From Clostridiales bacterium (GTDB lineage: Bacteria > Bacillota > Clostridia > Lachnospirales > Lachnospiraceae): a stretch of DNA of 64,000 nt. A program made the translations under genes and the position numbers. The stretch is from contig DUNO01000068.1 in the NCBI GenBank assembly GCA_012839295.1, positions 1-64,000 of the forward strand, written 5' to 3'. The first letter of the stretch is position 1. Each line of letters begins with the position of its first letter. Shown here in pieces: positions 51,249 to 61,013 of this stretch. Under the pieces are notes generated by a model. It was given only the letters and a program-made list of their open reading frames with translations. It did not search any database and was not told the DNA's origin.

Positions 51249-52685
51249 TTATATGGTGCCATGCTTTTTTGCAGGGCGGGTCTCTCGTTTAGTGAAAAGC
51301 ATTTCAAAGGTATAAATCAAATGCTTACGGACAGAATCAGGCTCGATAATGCTGTCTACATAACCGCGTCTTGCTGCTGCTTCCGCGCTGGACTGGAGGG
51401 CTGCATATTCTGCCGCTTTCTCCTTTTGGACTTCTAATGCCTCTCCCTCATACATGATCTGGGCGGCAAGTGTGGAATCCATCATACCGATCTGGGCGCT
51501 TGGCAGGGCAAATACCATATCCGCGCCTATGTGCTTGGAGTTCATGGTAACATAAGCTGTGCCGAAGGCCTTTCCAATGATTACGTTTACTTTAGGAACC
51601 GTTGCATTTGCGAAGGCATAGGTCAATTTTGCAGAAGCAATGGCAATGCCCTTCTCCTCCTCAACAGTCGCTTTATAACCGTTCACGTTGGTAAGTGTTA
51701 CTACCGGGATGCCAAAGGCATCGCAGATCCTTACAAAGCTCTCTGCCTTATAGCAGCCTGCTGTTGTCAGGGTGCCGTCAAACCGCTCTGTTACTTTACC
51801 GGCGTCGTCGGCAATTTCGCTGCGGTTAGCAACCGCACCGATGGTCATGCCATTTAAACGGATGAAGCCGGTCACCATTTCCTTGGCATAGCCAGCCTTG
51901 ATTTCGAAGAAATAGTTGTTATCGGATATATCTATTAAAGCTTTTTTTGAATCATTTACTTCTGCCTGCAGCCCAGGAAGCAGCCTGTTTAAATCATCCG
52001 TGCACTCATCAAAGGAAGCATCATCCTCATTATTGGAAGGTAAAATTGTAATTAAATTGCGGATCTGGTTAAGTACATCAGCTTCATCCCCGCCTACATA
52101 ATCTACCACACCTGCTTTCCCTTGAAATGCAGCCTGTGCCGTATCACATTTTTCTTTTCTGTTACCTGTTAAAGCGTTTGGAGAATTAACAAATAATTTC
52201 GCATCTTTTCCTTCCATAAAAGAAAAATCACTTAAAGATGCCAAAACCGCCAGACCACCTCCGCAGTTTCCAAAGATTGCAGTAATCTGAGGTATCACAC
52301 CGGAAGCCAGGGTTGATTTTAAATAAACCTCCCCAAAGCCGTTTAAAGCATCGGTTGCCTCCTGCAGCCTAAGACCTGTAGAGTCAATCAGCCCAATGAC
52401 AGGAGCACCTACCTTAAGTGCCAAATCATAAATATTCGCTATTTTCTTAGCATGCATTTCACCGATGGAACCGCCCATTGAGGCTGCATCCTGACTGTAT
52501 ACATAAACAAGATTGCCATCAATTACACCGTAACCAGTTATAACGCCGTCAGCAGGTGTGTCCTTCTGCTGTAAATTAAAGTCTGTACTTCTTTTGGTAA
52601 CGAAAGCGCCGACTTCTACAAAGCTATTGTCGTCAAGCAAAGAAATAATTCTTTCTCTCGCTGACAGTTGTGCCGTACTGCTCAT
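51249..52685 (-). CDS. Acyl-CoA carboxyltransferase subunit (12S / MmdA type)
   Basis: Carboxyltransferase of the propionyl-/methylmalonyl-CoA family. The 478-residue protein has two crotonase-like halves: YVYSQDAASMGGSIGEMHAKK and the GGGLAVLASLSDF oxyanion region in the first, and NVNGYKATVEEEKGIAIAS with YVTMNSKHIGADMVFALPSA in the second. It is some 30-40 residues shorter than typical MmdA/PccB. GGAGG lies 7 bases upstream. It is the first gene of the carboxyltransferase operon; its acyl-CoA substrate cannot be read from sequence. Confidence 0.88.
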   Translation of the reverse strand: MSSTAQLSARERIISLLDDNSFVEVGAFVTKRSTDFNLQQKDTPADGVITGYGVIDGNLVYVYSQDAASMGGSIGEMHAKKIANIYDLALKVGAPVIGLIDSTGLRLQEATDALNGFGEVYLKSTLASGVIPQITAIFGNCGGGLAVLASLSDFSFMEGKDAKLFVNSPNALTGNRKEKCDTAQAAFQGKAGVVDYVGGDEADVLNQIRNLITILPSNNEDDASFDECTDDLNRLLPGLQAEVNDSKKALIDISDNNYFFEIKAGYAKEMVTGFIRLNGMTIGAVANRSEIADDAGKVTERFDGTLTTAGCYKAESFVRICDAFGIPVVTLTNVNGYKATVEEEKGIAIASAKLTYAFANATVPKVNVIIGKAFGTAYVTMNSKHIGADMVFALPSAQIGMMDSTLAAQIMYEGEALEVQKEKAAEYAALQSSAEAAARRGYVDSIIEPDSVRKHLIYTFEMLFTKRETRPAKKHGTI

Positions 52686-52865
52686 TTTCAGCCCTCCATT
52701 TTTTCAATTCTTGGCAAATGAAACTGCTTGCTGTCTCATTTGTAGTAAACTTAATCAATTCTCTGCCAATTTTAATTGTATATTATTTAACAGCAAAAGG
52801 CAAGGACAAAATCATTATAATGGAACATTATGTCAACTAGTTTAAAAGTTTTATATCAATTTATT

Positions 52866-52924
52866 CAAAAAAGACAAGTGAACAGGGAGCTTTGCCTGCT
52901 TATCACAAAACTCTTTGTTCACTT
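52866..52924 (-). terminator. Terminator after recA-recX
   Basis: A 9-bp stem AAGTGAACA/TGTTCACTT (52924-52916 and 52884-52876) with an inner GAG...CTC pairing is followed by GTCTTTTTTG on the minus strand, 40 bp past the recX stop. The upstream arm lies in a two-unit 23-bp direct repeat (52907-52929 and 52930-52952). Further right, 52686-52860 is AT-rich, with TTGACA and TATAAT hexamers near 52815-52835 that are too close together (11 bp) to form one promoter. Confidence 0.75.
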
Positions 52925-52963
52925 GCTACAAAATTCTTTATTCATTTATTACAAAAGGGTTAA

Positions 52964-53581
52964 CTACAACTCCTGGTTAAGTACCTGTTTAATTTTACCA
53001 ATGTCGAAGCCTTTCCGGTAAAGGGAGGCAATCAGCTTCTGCCTCGCCCCGTAATCCATATCCCCAGGGGACTTAACCTTCTTTGCGACCGCTTTTTTGA
53101 TGGCGGTTATTTCAGGATCCTCCTGGTCATCTGCATCGTATTCTTCAGAAAGTGCGAGCTCAATCAGCTTGGGGTCAACACCTTTTTGCTTTAATTCCAT
53201 TTTAATGACCAGCTTACTTTTTGTGCTCTTCCTGGTACGGACATAGGCGGATGCCAGACGTCCATCATTCAGATACCCATAACCATCCACATAACGGATT
53301 GCCCGTTCAACAATATCCTGGGAATAGCCTGCGGCAGACAGCCTGTCCCTGAGCTCCAGCTCCGTGCGGTCCATAAATTTCAAGAGGGATAACGCTTTTT
53401 GCTTCGCCCTGGGCAGGATGATGTCTTCCAGCACTGCCTCATAAAAGGAGTCCGGCACCTCTCCCCCTTCCACCAATTTCAATTGCTGGACTTCCCTGGG
53501 GGACAGGAAGAATGCGTATTCACCGTCCAAATAGATATGTATCTTATTCTTATGGGATGCATCTACTCGTGTAATGACCAT
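52964..53581 (-). CDS. recX: Regulatory protein RecX
   Basis: Modulates RecA filaments. The 205-residue protein is built from three-helix RecX repeats: RAKQKALSLLKFMDRTELEL, DIVERAIRYVDGYGYLNDGR and YGARQKLIASLYRKGFDIGK. The N-terminal domain DASHKNKIHIYLDGEYAFFL is that of clostridial RecX. It starts 10 bp after the recA stop with a weak ribosome site, so it is read from the recA transcript. Confidence 0.93.
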   Translation of the reverse strand: MVITRVDASHKNKIHIYLDGEYAFFLSPREVQQLKLVEGGEVPDSFYEAVLEDIILPRAKQKALSLLKFMDRTELELRDRLSAAGYSQDIVERAIRYVDGYGYLNDGRLASAYVRTRKSTKSKLVIKMELKQKGVDPKLIELALSEEYDADDQEDPEITAIKKAVAKKVKSPGDMDYGARQKLIASLYRKGFDIGKIKQVLNQEL

Positions 53582-53591
53582 AATATCCGGC

Positions 53592-54617
53592 TTACTCTAA
53601 AGCTTCTGCCGGTTCTTTTGCCTGGCTGAGGCCGTATTTCTCCCGGACCTTTTCTTCAATCTCCTGGAATATGCCGGGATTCTCCATCAGATACTGCTTT
53701 GCATTCTCCCTGCCCTGGCCAATCTTTGCATCATTGTAAGCATACCAGGCACCGCTCTTTATTACGATATTGCTGTCGGCAGCCAGATCCAGGACATCGC
53801 CTTCCCTTGAGATACCCTTACCGAACATAATGTCAAATTCCGCTTCCTTGAAGGGAGGCGCAATCTTATTCTTAACTACCTTAATCCTGGTCCTGTTACC
53901 CACTACTTCACCGCCCTGCTTTAAGGCTTCAATTCTTCTTACATCCAGACGGATGGAGGAATAGAACTTTAATGCCCGTCCACCTGTAGTCGTCTCAGGA
54001 TTACCAAACATAACACCAACCTTTTCACGGAGCTGGTTGATAAACACGACGATACAGTTGGACTTGCTGATAACTGCAGTCAGCTTTCTTAAAGCCTGGG
54101 ACATGAGCCTTGCCTGAAGTCCTACATGGGAATCACCCATCTCTCCGTCGATCTCTGCCTTCGGAACCAGGGCTGCAACAGAGTCCACGATGATAATATC
54201 CACCGCACCGGAACGGACCATTGTTTCCGTAATCTCTAATGCCTGCTCACCATTATCCGGCTGTGAAATATACAGGTTATCGATGTCAACACCGATATTC
54301 TTGGCATAAACAGGATCAAGTGCATGCTCCGCATCAATGAAGCCTGCAATCCCGCCCCTCTTTTGCACCTCGGCTACCATGTGCAGTGCCACGGTGGTCT
54401 TACCGCTGGATTCCGGTCCGTATACCTCGATGATCCTTCCCTTCGGCACCCCGCCTAAACCAAGTGCGATATCCAAACTAATTGAGCCTGTAGGGATTGT
54501 CTCAATATTCATATTGGAGCTATTCTCCCCCAGCTTCATAATGGAGCCCTTACCATATTGCTTCTCAATCTGCGCTAAAGCAGATTCCAACGCTCTGATC
54601 TTATCATCCTTAGCCAT
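53592..54617 (-). CDS. recA: Recombinase RecA
   Basis: Strand-exchange ATPase and SOS co-protease. The 341-residue protein has Walker A GPESSGKT at 67-74, [16 protein letters not shown] (Walker B), VIFINQ-type loop [20 protein letters not shown] (L2) and the C-terminal acidic end. The ATG at 54617 has GGGAG 7 bases upstream; a TTG two codons earlier is not needed. It lies behind a consensus promoter with a LexA box, followed by recX. Confidence 0.98.
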   Translation of the reverse strand: MAKDDKIRALESALAQIEKQYGKGSIMKLGENSSNMNIETIPTGSISLDIALGLGGVPKGRIIEVYGPESSGKTTVALHMVAEVQKRGGIAGFIDAEHALDPVYAKNIGVDIDNLYISQPDNGEQALEITETMVRSGAVDIIIVDSVAALVPKAEIDGEMGDSHVGLQARLMSQALRKLTAVISKSNCIVVFINQLREKVGVMFGNPETTTGGRALKFYSSIRLDVRRIEALKQGGEVVGNRTRIKVVKNKIAPPFKEAEFDIMFGKGISREGDVLDLAADSNIVIKSGAWYAYNDAKIGQGRENAKQYLMENPGIFQEIEEKVREKYGLSQAKEPAEALE

Positions 54618-54719
54618 ATCCAATCTCCCTTTTTTAGCTTTTTAAAGCTCTGCTTTTTTAATATTTTCTGGATTTTAAAAGCTTCTTTTCAATTCTAACA
54701 TCCTGGAGCTTCCAAACAC

Positions 54720-54731
54720 GAACTTATGTTC
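54720..54731 (-). promoter_or_regulatory. LexA (SOS) box of recA
   Basis: GAAC-TTAT-GTTC matches the Gram-positive LexA/DinR core GAAC-N4-GTTC, including the flanking C (CGAAC). It lies 9 bp downstream of the -10, overlapping the transcription start, where bound LexA would block initiation. Confidence 0.85.
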
Positions 54732-54739
54732 TTTTCTAC

Positions 54740-54768
54740 ATATTAACGTATTTCCGGGGTAATGTCAA
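54740..54768 (-). promoter_or_regulatory. Main sigma-A promoter of recA
   Basis: Perfect TTGACA (54768-54763), a 17-bp spacer and TAATAT (54745-54740), about 115 bp before the recA ATG. Confidence 0.9.
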
Positions 54769-54938
54769 TAAGAACAATCAACTAATATCAATACTTTAAT
54801 CAAACCCACTTCAACGCGGACCTGTTAAAGAAACCTCTGATGATCCTGCCAAAAATTGTATTGTGCCTTGAATTTGCGGATTGTTAAAGCTTGAATCCAG
54901 ATGATTTTTAAAGAATAACAGAATATAAAGATACTTCT

Positions 54939-54967
54939 ATTATAGCAATCTCCCCATATTCTGTAAA
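54939..54967 (-). promoter_or_regulatory. Second strong promoter upstream of recA
   Basis: TTTACA (54967-54962), an exact 17-bp spacer and perfect TATAAT (54944-54939). It would start a transcript near 54932, 315 bp before recA. Within the 408-bp gap 54618-55025 I see no supported ORF between this promoter and the recA promoter. It may make a long SOS-independent recA leader or a small RNA. Confidence 0.7.
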
Positions 54968-55025
54968 CTCCCGATGCCAAGTAATAATCACGAAATTTTA
55001 ACATTTTTTTATGTAAAAACACGGA

Positions 55026-56243
55026 CTAATACAGCTTGCTCGGCATGCACAGCTTAGGATTATAGCCATGGTCCGTCAGGGCCTGTACTATCTCCTTTTT
55101 GTGCTCATGGCCAAAGGTTTCCATTGTAATCGTCAATTCCACCGCTGAATTCCGGTTGATACTGACAAACTGGTTATGGTCCAGGCGGATTACATTTCCC
55201 TGGTGCTTTGCAATGATAGAGGCAACATTTACCAGCTCACCGGGACGATCTGGAAGAAGGACGGATACGGTAAAGACACGCCCTCTTTGGATCAGGCCAT
55301 GCTGGACCACGGAGGAGACCGTAATAATATCCATATTGCCGCCGCTTAAGATGGAGACCACCTTTTTGTCCTTGCATTTCAGGTGCTTTAGTGCAGCTAT
55401 GGTAAGCAGGCCGGAGTTTTCCACCACCATTTTATGGTTCTCCATAATATCCAGGAAGTTTACGATTAATTCGGAATCCTCTACCGTAATGATATCATCC
55501 ACATATTGCTGGATATATGGGAATACCACATCTCCCGGTGTTTTTACCGCAGTACCGTCCGCGATGGTATCCACCTTGGGAAGGGTAAGAACCTTCCCTG
55601 CCTTTATGGATGCCTGCATACAGGCCGCTCCGGCAGGCTCAACGCCGATTACCTTAACATTGGGGTTCAGCATCTTTGCCAGGGTTGCCACACCGGCAAG
55701 CAGGCCGCCCCCGCCAACGGGAGCAAGGATAATGTCCACCGTCGGCAGATCCTTAAAGATCTCCATGGCAATGGTGCCCTGGCCCGTTGCTATGATCTCG
55801 TCATTAAATGGATGGATGAAGGTATACCCCTGCTGTTCGGCTAGCTGGAGCGCATACTGGCAAGCCTCATCATATACATTCCCATATAGAATTACCTCTG
55901 CACCATAGCTCTTGGTTCTGTTCACCTTAATTAAGGGTGTCGTGGAAGGCATCACAATAATCGCCTTCGCCTGGTAGAGCTTCGCTGCATAGGCAACTCC
56001 CTGTGCATGGTTACCGGCAGAAGCGGTAATCAGCCCCCGCTCCCGCTCTTCGGCCGTCAGGGTACTGATCTTATAATAAGCACCCCGGACCTTATAGGCA
56101 CCGGTATATTGCATATTTTCAGGCTTCAAATATACCTTGTTCCCTGACTGCTCCGAAAAATATTCACTGTAAACCAGGTCAGTCCGGTTAATAACCTTTT
56201 TGACCGCTTCCGTAGCTTCCTCAAACTTATCTAATGTCATCAT
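55026..56243 (-). CDS. ilvA: Threonine ammonia-lyase
   Basis: PLP enzyme that deaminates threonine to 2-oxobutyrate. The 405-residue protein has the PLP lysine in TGAYKVRGAYYK, SAGNHAQGVAYAA, GGGGLLAG (phosphate cup) and a single C-terminal ACT domain from about 325 (FTVSVLLPDRPGELVNVASI). The single ACT domain fits either the short biosynthetic or the catabolic type; no ilv operon is adjacent. The start at 56243 has GGAGG 7 bases upstream. It seems to be transcribed alone. Confidence 0.92.
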   Translation of the reverse strand: MMTLDKFEEATEAVKKVINRTDLVYSEYFSEQSGNKVYLKPENMQYTGAYKVRGAYYKISTLTAEERERGLITASAGNHAQGVAYAAKLYQAKAIIVMPSTTPLIKVNRTKSYGAEVILYGNVYDEACQYALQLAEQQGYTFIHPFNDEIIATGQGTIAMEIFKDLPTVDIILAPVGGGGLLAGVATLAKMLNPNVKVIGVEPAGAACMQASIKAGKVLTLPKVDTIADGTAVKTPGDVVFPYIQQYVDDIITVEDSELIVNFLDIMENHKMVVENSGLLTIAALKHLKCKDKKVVSILSGGNMDIITVSSVVQHGLIQRGRVFTVSVLLPDRPGELVNVASIIAKHQGNVIRLDHNQFVSINRNSAVELTITMETFGHEHKKEIVQALTDHGYNPKLCMPSKLY

Positions 56244-56326
56244 GGTACTACCTCCATCCACGCTCCAATTGTGACAGGCAATCGAATACGTTTTCTTTTT
56301 ATTTTGCTGTTCCCTAGTGGACTATA

Positions 56327-57259
56327 TTAATTCACGTTTGTCTGGAACAGGGCATCTACGAACTCCTGTGCATGGAACCTTTGCAGGTCATCTATTTTTT
56401 CCCCGATGCCGATATATTTTACCGGGATACCAAGCTCAGCCTGGATTGCAATTGCAATACCTCCCTTGGCGGTTCCGTCAAGCTTTGTTAATACGATACC
56501 TGTAATATCTGCCACTTCACTGAATTCCCTTGCCTGGACCAGCGCGTTCTGTCCCGTTGTACCATCCAGTACCACCAGGGTTTCACGGTAAGCCTCCGGG
56601 TACTCCCGCTCAATTACGCGGTTAATTTTCCTCAGCTCCTCCATAAGATTCTTCTTATTGTGCAGACGCCCTGCGGTATCACATAACAGGACATCCACAT
56701 TGCGGGCCTTGGCAGCCGTAACCGCGTCATAAATGACGGCGGCAGGATCTGAGCCTTCCTTCTGGGCTATGATCTCCACATTTGCCCGGTGGGCCCATTC
56801 TGTCAGCTGTTCAATGGCGGCTGCGCGGAAGGTATCTGCCGCCGCAACCATCACCTTTTTTCCCTGGTCCTTCATCTGGCCTGCGAGCTTGCCTACGGAG
56901 GTGGTTTTACCCACACCATTTACCCCGATTAAAAGTACGACTGATTTTCTGTTCTCGAAGTCGTAAGCATCGTCCTTAAGCTCCATCTGTTCCTTCATGC
57001 TGTTCATCAGCAGTACGCGGCATTCCCCTGGCTCCTTGATTTTGTTTTCCTTTACTTTTCCCCTTAAATCCTCGATGATTGCGGTTGTAGTATTGATTCC
57101 GATATCAGCCATGATGAGGATTTCTTCCAATTCCTCGTAAAAATCATCGTCTATGCTGGAAAAGCCGCTAAAGATTGCATCAATTCCATGCGCAATATTG
57201 TCTCTGGTCTTTGTAAGACCCTGGACTAACCGTCCAAAAAAACCTGGTTTATCTCCCAT
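56327..57259 (-). CDS. ftsY: Signal recognition particle receptor FtsY
   Basis: SRP receptor GTPase. The 310-residue protein has the N domain ([19 protein letters not shown]) and the G domain with [31 protein letters not shown] and [14 protein letters not shown]. The long acidic A domain of enterobacterial FtsY is absent, as in Firmicutes. The start at 57259 is set by GGAGG four bases upstream. It follows smc in the classical rnc-smc-ftsY order, with Ffh encoded 14 kb away. Confidence 0.97.
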   Translation of the reverse strand: MGDKPGFFGRLVQGLTKTRDNIAHGIDAIFSGFSSIDDDFYEELEEILIMADIGINTTTAIIEDLRGKVKENKIKEPGECRVLLMNSMKEQMELKDDAYDFENRKSVVLLIGVNGVGKTTSVGKLAGQMKDQGKKVMVAAADTFRAAAIEQLTEWAHRANVEIIAQKEGSDPAAVIYDAVTAAKARNVDVLLCDTAGRLHNKKNLMEELRKINRVIEREYPEAYRETLVVLDGTTGQNALVQAREFSEVADITGIVLTKLDGTAKGGIAIAIQAELGIPVKYIGIGEKIDDLQRFHAQEFVDALFQTNVN

Positions 57260-57406
57260 ATAACCTCCATCTTTGAGCACACCCAAAACCATCTTGTACA
57301 AGGACCTTAACTTTTCTACCAGAAAACCATCCCACAAATTTGTATACAAAAGGTTTCAGGAAATACTCTACGCTATTTTAATCTAATGACCTGCAACACC
57401 GCAGGA

Positions 57407-60400
57407 TTATTTATCAAGTTCATTCTCAATCAGGTTGACCGATACAAGGGTGGATATCCCCTTTTCCTGCATTGTGATACCATATAAAATATCCGCTGCA
57501 GCCATCGTACCCCTGCGGTGGGTGATAATAATAAACTGTGTATCCTTAGTCAGTTTATGTAAATATTTTGCGAACCGGTTTACGTTGGAATCATCCAGCG
57601 CCGCCTCAATCTCATCTAAAAGACAGAAGGGGGAAGGCTTCAGGTTCTGGATGGCGAACAACAGGGATATGGCAGTAAGGGCCTTCTCCCCGCCGGACAG
57701 CTGCATCATATTCTGCAGCTTTTTACCTGGGGGCTGTGCATTGATCCGGATTCCGGCCTCCAGGATGTCCTCGCTTTCCGTTAATTCCAGGTCAGCCTTT
57801 CCGCCGCCAAAGAGCTCCTTAAAGACAACATCAAACTGCTGGTTAATGGCTTTGAATTCTTGCGCAAACCGGATCCTCATCTCCGTATCCAGCTCATCGA
57901 TAATCTGCAGCAGCGCTTCCTCCGCCTTGATTAAATCCTCTCTCTGGACATGGAGGAATTCATACCGCTCCGATAAATTCTTAAAATCCTCGATGGCATT
58001 GACATTAACATCCCCAAGCTCCTTAATCCTCAGCTTGATTTCACCGACCAGCTTCTTCGCCTGGGGCAGGCTTATCTCTTCCTCCACCGGATATTCCAGG
58101 GCAGAAGAATAGGTCAGCTCGTACTCCTCCCACATGTAATTGATCTGCTGGTCCCCTTGCTCGTTTAATTTTTCCCTCTGCCCGTTCAGGCGGTAGCATT
58201 CCTTATCCAGCTCGTTCATCAGGGCGGATAATTCCTCCCGCTTTGCAAAGAAGTTCTTATGACCTGTATTGATCCTCTCTTTTTCCTCCGTGCTTTCCTT
58301 CAGCTTAAGCTCTAAAGCCTCAATGGCACTCTGGTATTCCTGGATCCTCTCCTGAGTAAGCCCAATCTCCTTCTCCTTATCGGATACGATTTGCCCGGCT
58401 TTTTCGATATCCTTCCCCAGGGTGGCCTGCTCCTCATATAAGCGCTCAATCTCTCTTTTGACGCGTCTTATATTTTCCAGCATAAACTGGTTGTTCTGTT
58501 CCAGGGTGGAAAGCTCCAGCTTTAGGCCCGAGGATTTTTCGTTAGCCTCCTGTTCCTTTGCCCGCTCCTGCTCCAGCAGCCTGTTAAGCTCCTCGATTTT
58601 TTCCTCGATTCCCTTATTGCGCTGTATGTTTTCTGAAAGAGCCTCCTCCAGCCTGCCTAAATTGTCTTTTAAATCCTTTGCCTGAAGTTCAATTGCCTGG
58701 AGCTCTTTGACATATTCCTGGTAAACGGCCTCTGATTCAGCTTTTTTTGCCATTTCCTGCTCCAGGTTCATCCTGGCTGTATTCTGTTCCAGGAATCTTT
58801 CCTGCAGACCTGCCTTAAGCTCCTCCAGGCTACGCCGCAGATCAGCCTTTATTACCTTGTATTCCTCTCTTTTTTCCTGTAACTCCAGGCTTTTTTTCTG
58901 GAGGGCAGCAATGCTTGCTTCCATTTCTTCGATTTCACGCCGCCTGCCCAGCAGGTTGCTTGTGTTCTTGTAGGCACCGCCGGAGATGGAGCCGCCGGGT
59001 GACAAAAGCTCACCCTCCAGGGTTACGAGCCTTAGGCTATAGTTATATTTTTTTGCAATCAGCGTTGCATTATCCATATTATCTACTACAATAATTCTGC
59101 CAAGTAAATAACTGGTTAATGCATCGAATTTTTTATCCGTTTCTACCAGGCTGCTGGCAACCCCGAGCACTCCCTTTTCTTTAAGGACCTTGTCATTTTG
59201 GAGCCCCTGTCCCGCCGATATATTGGTCAGGGGCAGGAAGGTAGCCCTGCCGAATTTATTTTGCTTCAGGTAAGTGATTAAATTCTTTGCTGTGGCCTCA
59301 TCCTCGGTAACGATGTTTTGTATGGTACCTCCGAGGGCGGTTTCAATGGCTGTCTCGTAAGTCTTTTTTACCTTTATGATATCTGCTACGACACCGATAA
59401 TACCAGGCATGGCAGGCTTACGCTCCATTACCTTCTTGATGCTGATGCCATAACCCTCATAACGCTCCGTCAGGTTCATTAAGGACTCAAGCCTTGAGCT
59501 TTCGCCAAGGTACCTGGCATGTACCTCATTGTATTCCACGCCCAAGAGGTCAATCTTTGTCTGGGTATCCAGGATGGACTGTTCTAACTGGGCGTTCTCC
59601 TTACTTCTTGCCTCTATCTCCTCTGAAACCTTTTTCAGGCTCTCCTGACAGGCCAGAATGGATTCTTCATACAGGCATTCCTCGCTTTTATTTTTCAGGA
59701 TCCGTTGGTTTAAATCCGCCTTCCGGATCGTATTTTGCTCCAGCATTGTCTCATAACGCTGCATGTTGCCCTTAATGCCGGAATTGATATTTAAATGCTC
59801 AAAGATATTATTGTTGCATTCTTCGATTTCCCTGCTGTAGCCTATAATGGCTTCCTTGATCCGGTTCGCTTCCTTCAGGGCGCCGGTGAGGATGTCGTCC
59901 ATACCGGCGATTTTCTCATCAATGGCCGCCTTTTCAGAAAGGTAGCGGCCTTCCTCCTCTTTTTTGGCCTCCAGCTCGGCATCAGCGCTCTTAATGCGGT
60001 TCTTAATATAGTCATCATTTTGCCGGACCGAGGTAATCTGCTCCTTTAATACCTTAATCTCACCCTCCGCCTTCTCCTTGGCAAGCTTTAACCCGCTTAA
60101 GGCGGTGCGGTCCTCTTCCATGGCCCGGTCGCATTCCTCCAGCTCCTTCTCAAGGCGCAGATACTCTTCCTTCGTATTTTCATATTCTGTTTTCGTCCGT
60201 TCATAATCCGAGGTGGCAATCGACAGCTTTTCCTCCAGCTGCTCCTTTGAAACGCGGATCCTTTCATATTCCTTTAGGAATTGGTTTACCTCAAGGCTCT
60301 TTAACTCTTCCTTTAATTTCAGGTATACCTTGGCAACCTCCGACTGCTTTTCCAGTGGGGCCAGCTGCTTCTCTATCTCCTTTAAAATATCCGTGATCCG

Positions 60401-60967
60401 GGACAGGTTCTGCTTTTCCTCCTCAAGGTTCTTTTCCGCTGAATTTTTCCTGCGCTTGAACTTTACAATACCGGCAGCCTCGTCAAAGAGCTCCCGGCGG
60501 TCTTCCGGCTTACCGCTTAATATCTTATCAATCTGGCCTTGTCCGATAATGGAGTACCCTTCCTTACCGATACCCGTATCCAAAAACAGCTCGTAGACAT
60601 CCTTTAGGCGGCAGGAGGAGCCATTGATCAAATACTCACTTTCACCGGAACGGTACACCCGCCTGGCAACAGTAACCTCGTCATATTCAATCGGAAGCTT
60701 ATGGTCCGAATTGTCCATGGTCAGGGCAACATAGGCATATCCTAAGGGCTTGCGGGCCTCTGTCCCGGAGAAAATAACATCCTCCATCCTGGCACCGCGC
60801 AGCTGCTTCGCGCTCTGCTCCCCCAGTACCCAGCGTACCGCATCTGCCACATTGCTTTTTCCGCTGCCGTTAGGTCCTACAATGCCGGTAATTCCATCAT
60901 GGAATTCCAATACGATTTTATTTGCAAAAGACTTAAAGCCGTGGACTTCAATACTTTTAAGATACAT
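57407..60967 (-). CDS. smc: Chromosome partition protein Smc
   Basis: Condensin ATPase. The 1186-residue protein has an N-terminal Walker A GPNGSGKSN (32-40), long coiled coils (about 170-500 and 680-1010), a hinge at about 515-665 (GIIGVVADIIKV, GGTIQNIVTED, GGSISGGAYKN) and a C-terminal head with signature LSGGEKALTAISLLFA and Walker B PFCLLDEIEAALDDSN. It overlaps no neighbour; rnc is 46 bp upstream, ftsY downstream. GGGAG precedes the start. Confidence 0.98.
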   Translation of the reverse strand: MYLKSIEVHGFKSFANKIVLEFHDGITGIVGPNGSGKSNVADAVRWVLGEQSAKQLRGARMEDVIFSGTEARKPLGYAYVALTMDNSDHKLPIEYDEVTVARRVYRSGESEYLINGSSCRLKDVYELFLDTGIGKEGYSIIGQGQIDKILSGKPEDRRELFDEAAGIVKFKRRKNSAEKNLEEEKQNLSRITDILKEIEKQLAPLEKQSEVAKVYLKLKEELKSLEVNQFLKEYERIRVSKEQLEEKLSIATSDYERTKTEYENTKEEYLRLEKELEECDRAMEEDRTALSGLKLAKEKAEGEIKVLKEQITSVRQNDDYIKNRIKSADAELEAKKEEEGRYLSEKAAIDEKIAGMDDILTGALKEANRIKEAIIGYSREIEECNNNIFEHLNINSGIKGNMQRYETMLEQNTIRKADLNQRILKNKSEECLYEESILACQESLKKVSEEIEARSKENAQLEQSILDTQTKIDLLGVEYNEVHARYLGESSRLESLMNLTERYEGYGISIKKVMERKPAMPGIIGVVADIIKVKKTYETAIETALGGTIQNIVTEDEATAKNLITYLKQNKFGRATFLPLTNISAGQGLQNDKVLKEKGVLGVASSLVETDKKFDALTSYLLGRIIVVDNMDNATLIAKKYNYSLRLVTLEGELLSPGGSISGGAYKNTSNLLGRRREIEEMEASIAALQKKSLELQEKREEYKVIKADLRRSLEELKAGLQERFLEQNTARMNLEQEMAKKAESEAVYQEYVKELQAIELQAKDLKDNLGRLEEALSENIQRNKGIEEKIEELNRLLEQERAKEQEANEKSSGLKLELSTLEQNNQFMLENIRRVKREIERLYEEQATLGKDIEKAGQIVSDKEKEIGLTQERIQEYQSAIEALELKLKESTEEKERINTGHKNFFAKREELSALMNELDKECYRLNGQREKLNEQGDQQINYMWEEYELTYSSALEYPVEEEISLPQAKKLVGEIKLRIKELGDVNVNAIEDFKNLSERYEFLHVQREDLIKAEEALLQIIDELDTEMRIRFAQEFKAINQQFDVVFKELFGGGKADLELTESEDILEAGIRINAQPPGKKLQNMMQLSGGEKALTAISLLFAIQNLKPSPFCLLDEIEAALDDSNVNRFAKYLHKLTKDTQFIIITHRRGTMAAADILYGITMQEKGISTLVSVNLIENELDK

Positions 60968-61013
60968 TCATCGTCTCCCATCTACTAACTTCTATTTACG
61001 TAACCGTAAGAAT

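Noticed and set aside
54825-55022. 65-codon minus-strand frame between ilvA and recA
   Set aside because: It spans a consensus promoter, its start lies upstream of the likely transcription start, and the composition is unlike a real protein.
55099-55908. 269-codon plus-strand frame opposite ilvA
   Set aside because: Complementary shadow of ilvA, rich in Ser/Thr/Pro as expected for antisense frames, with no ribosome site.
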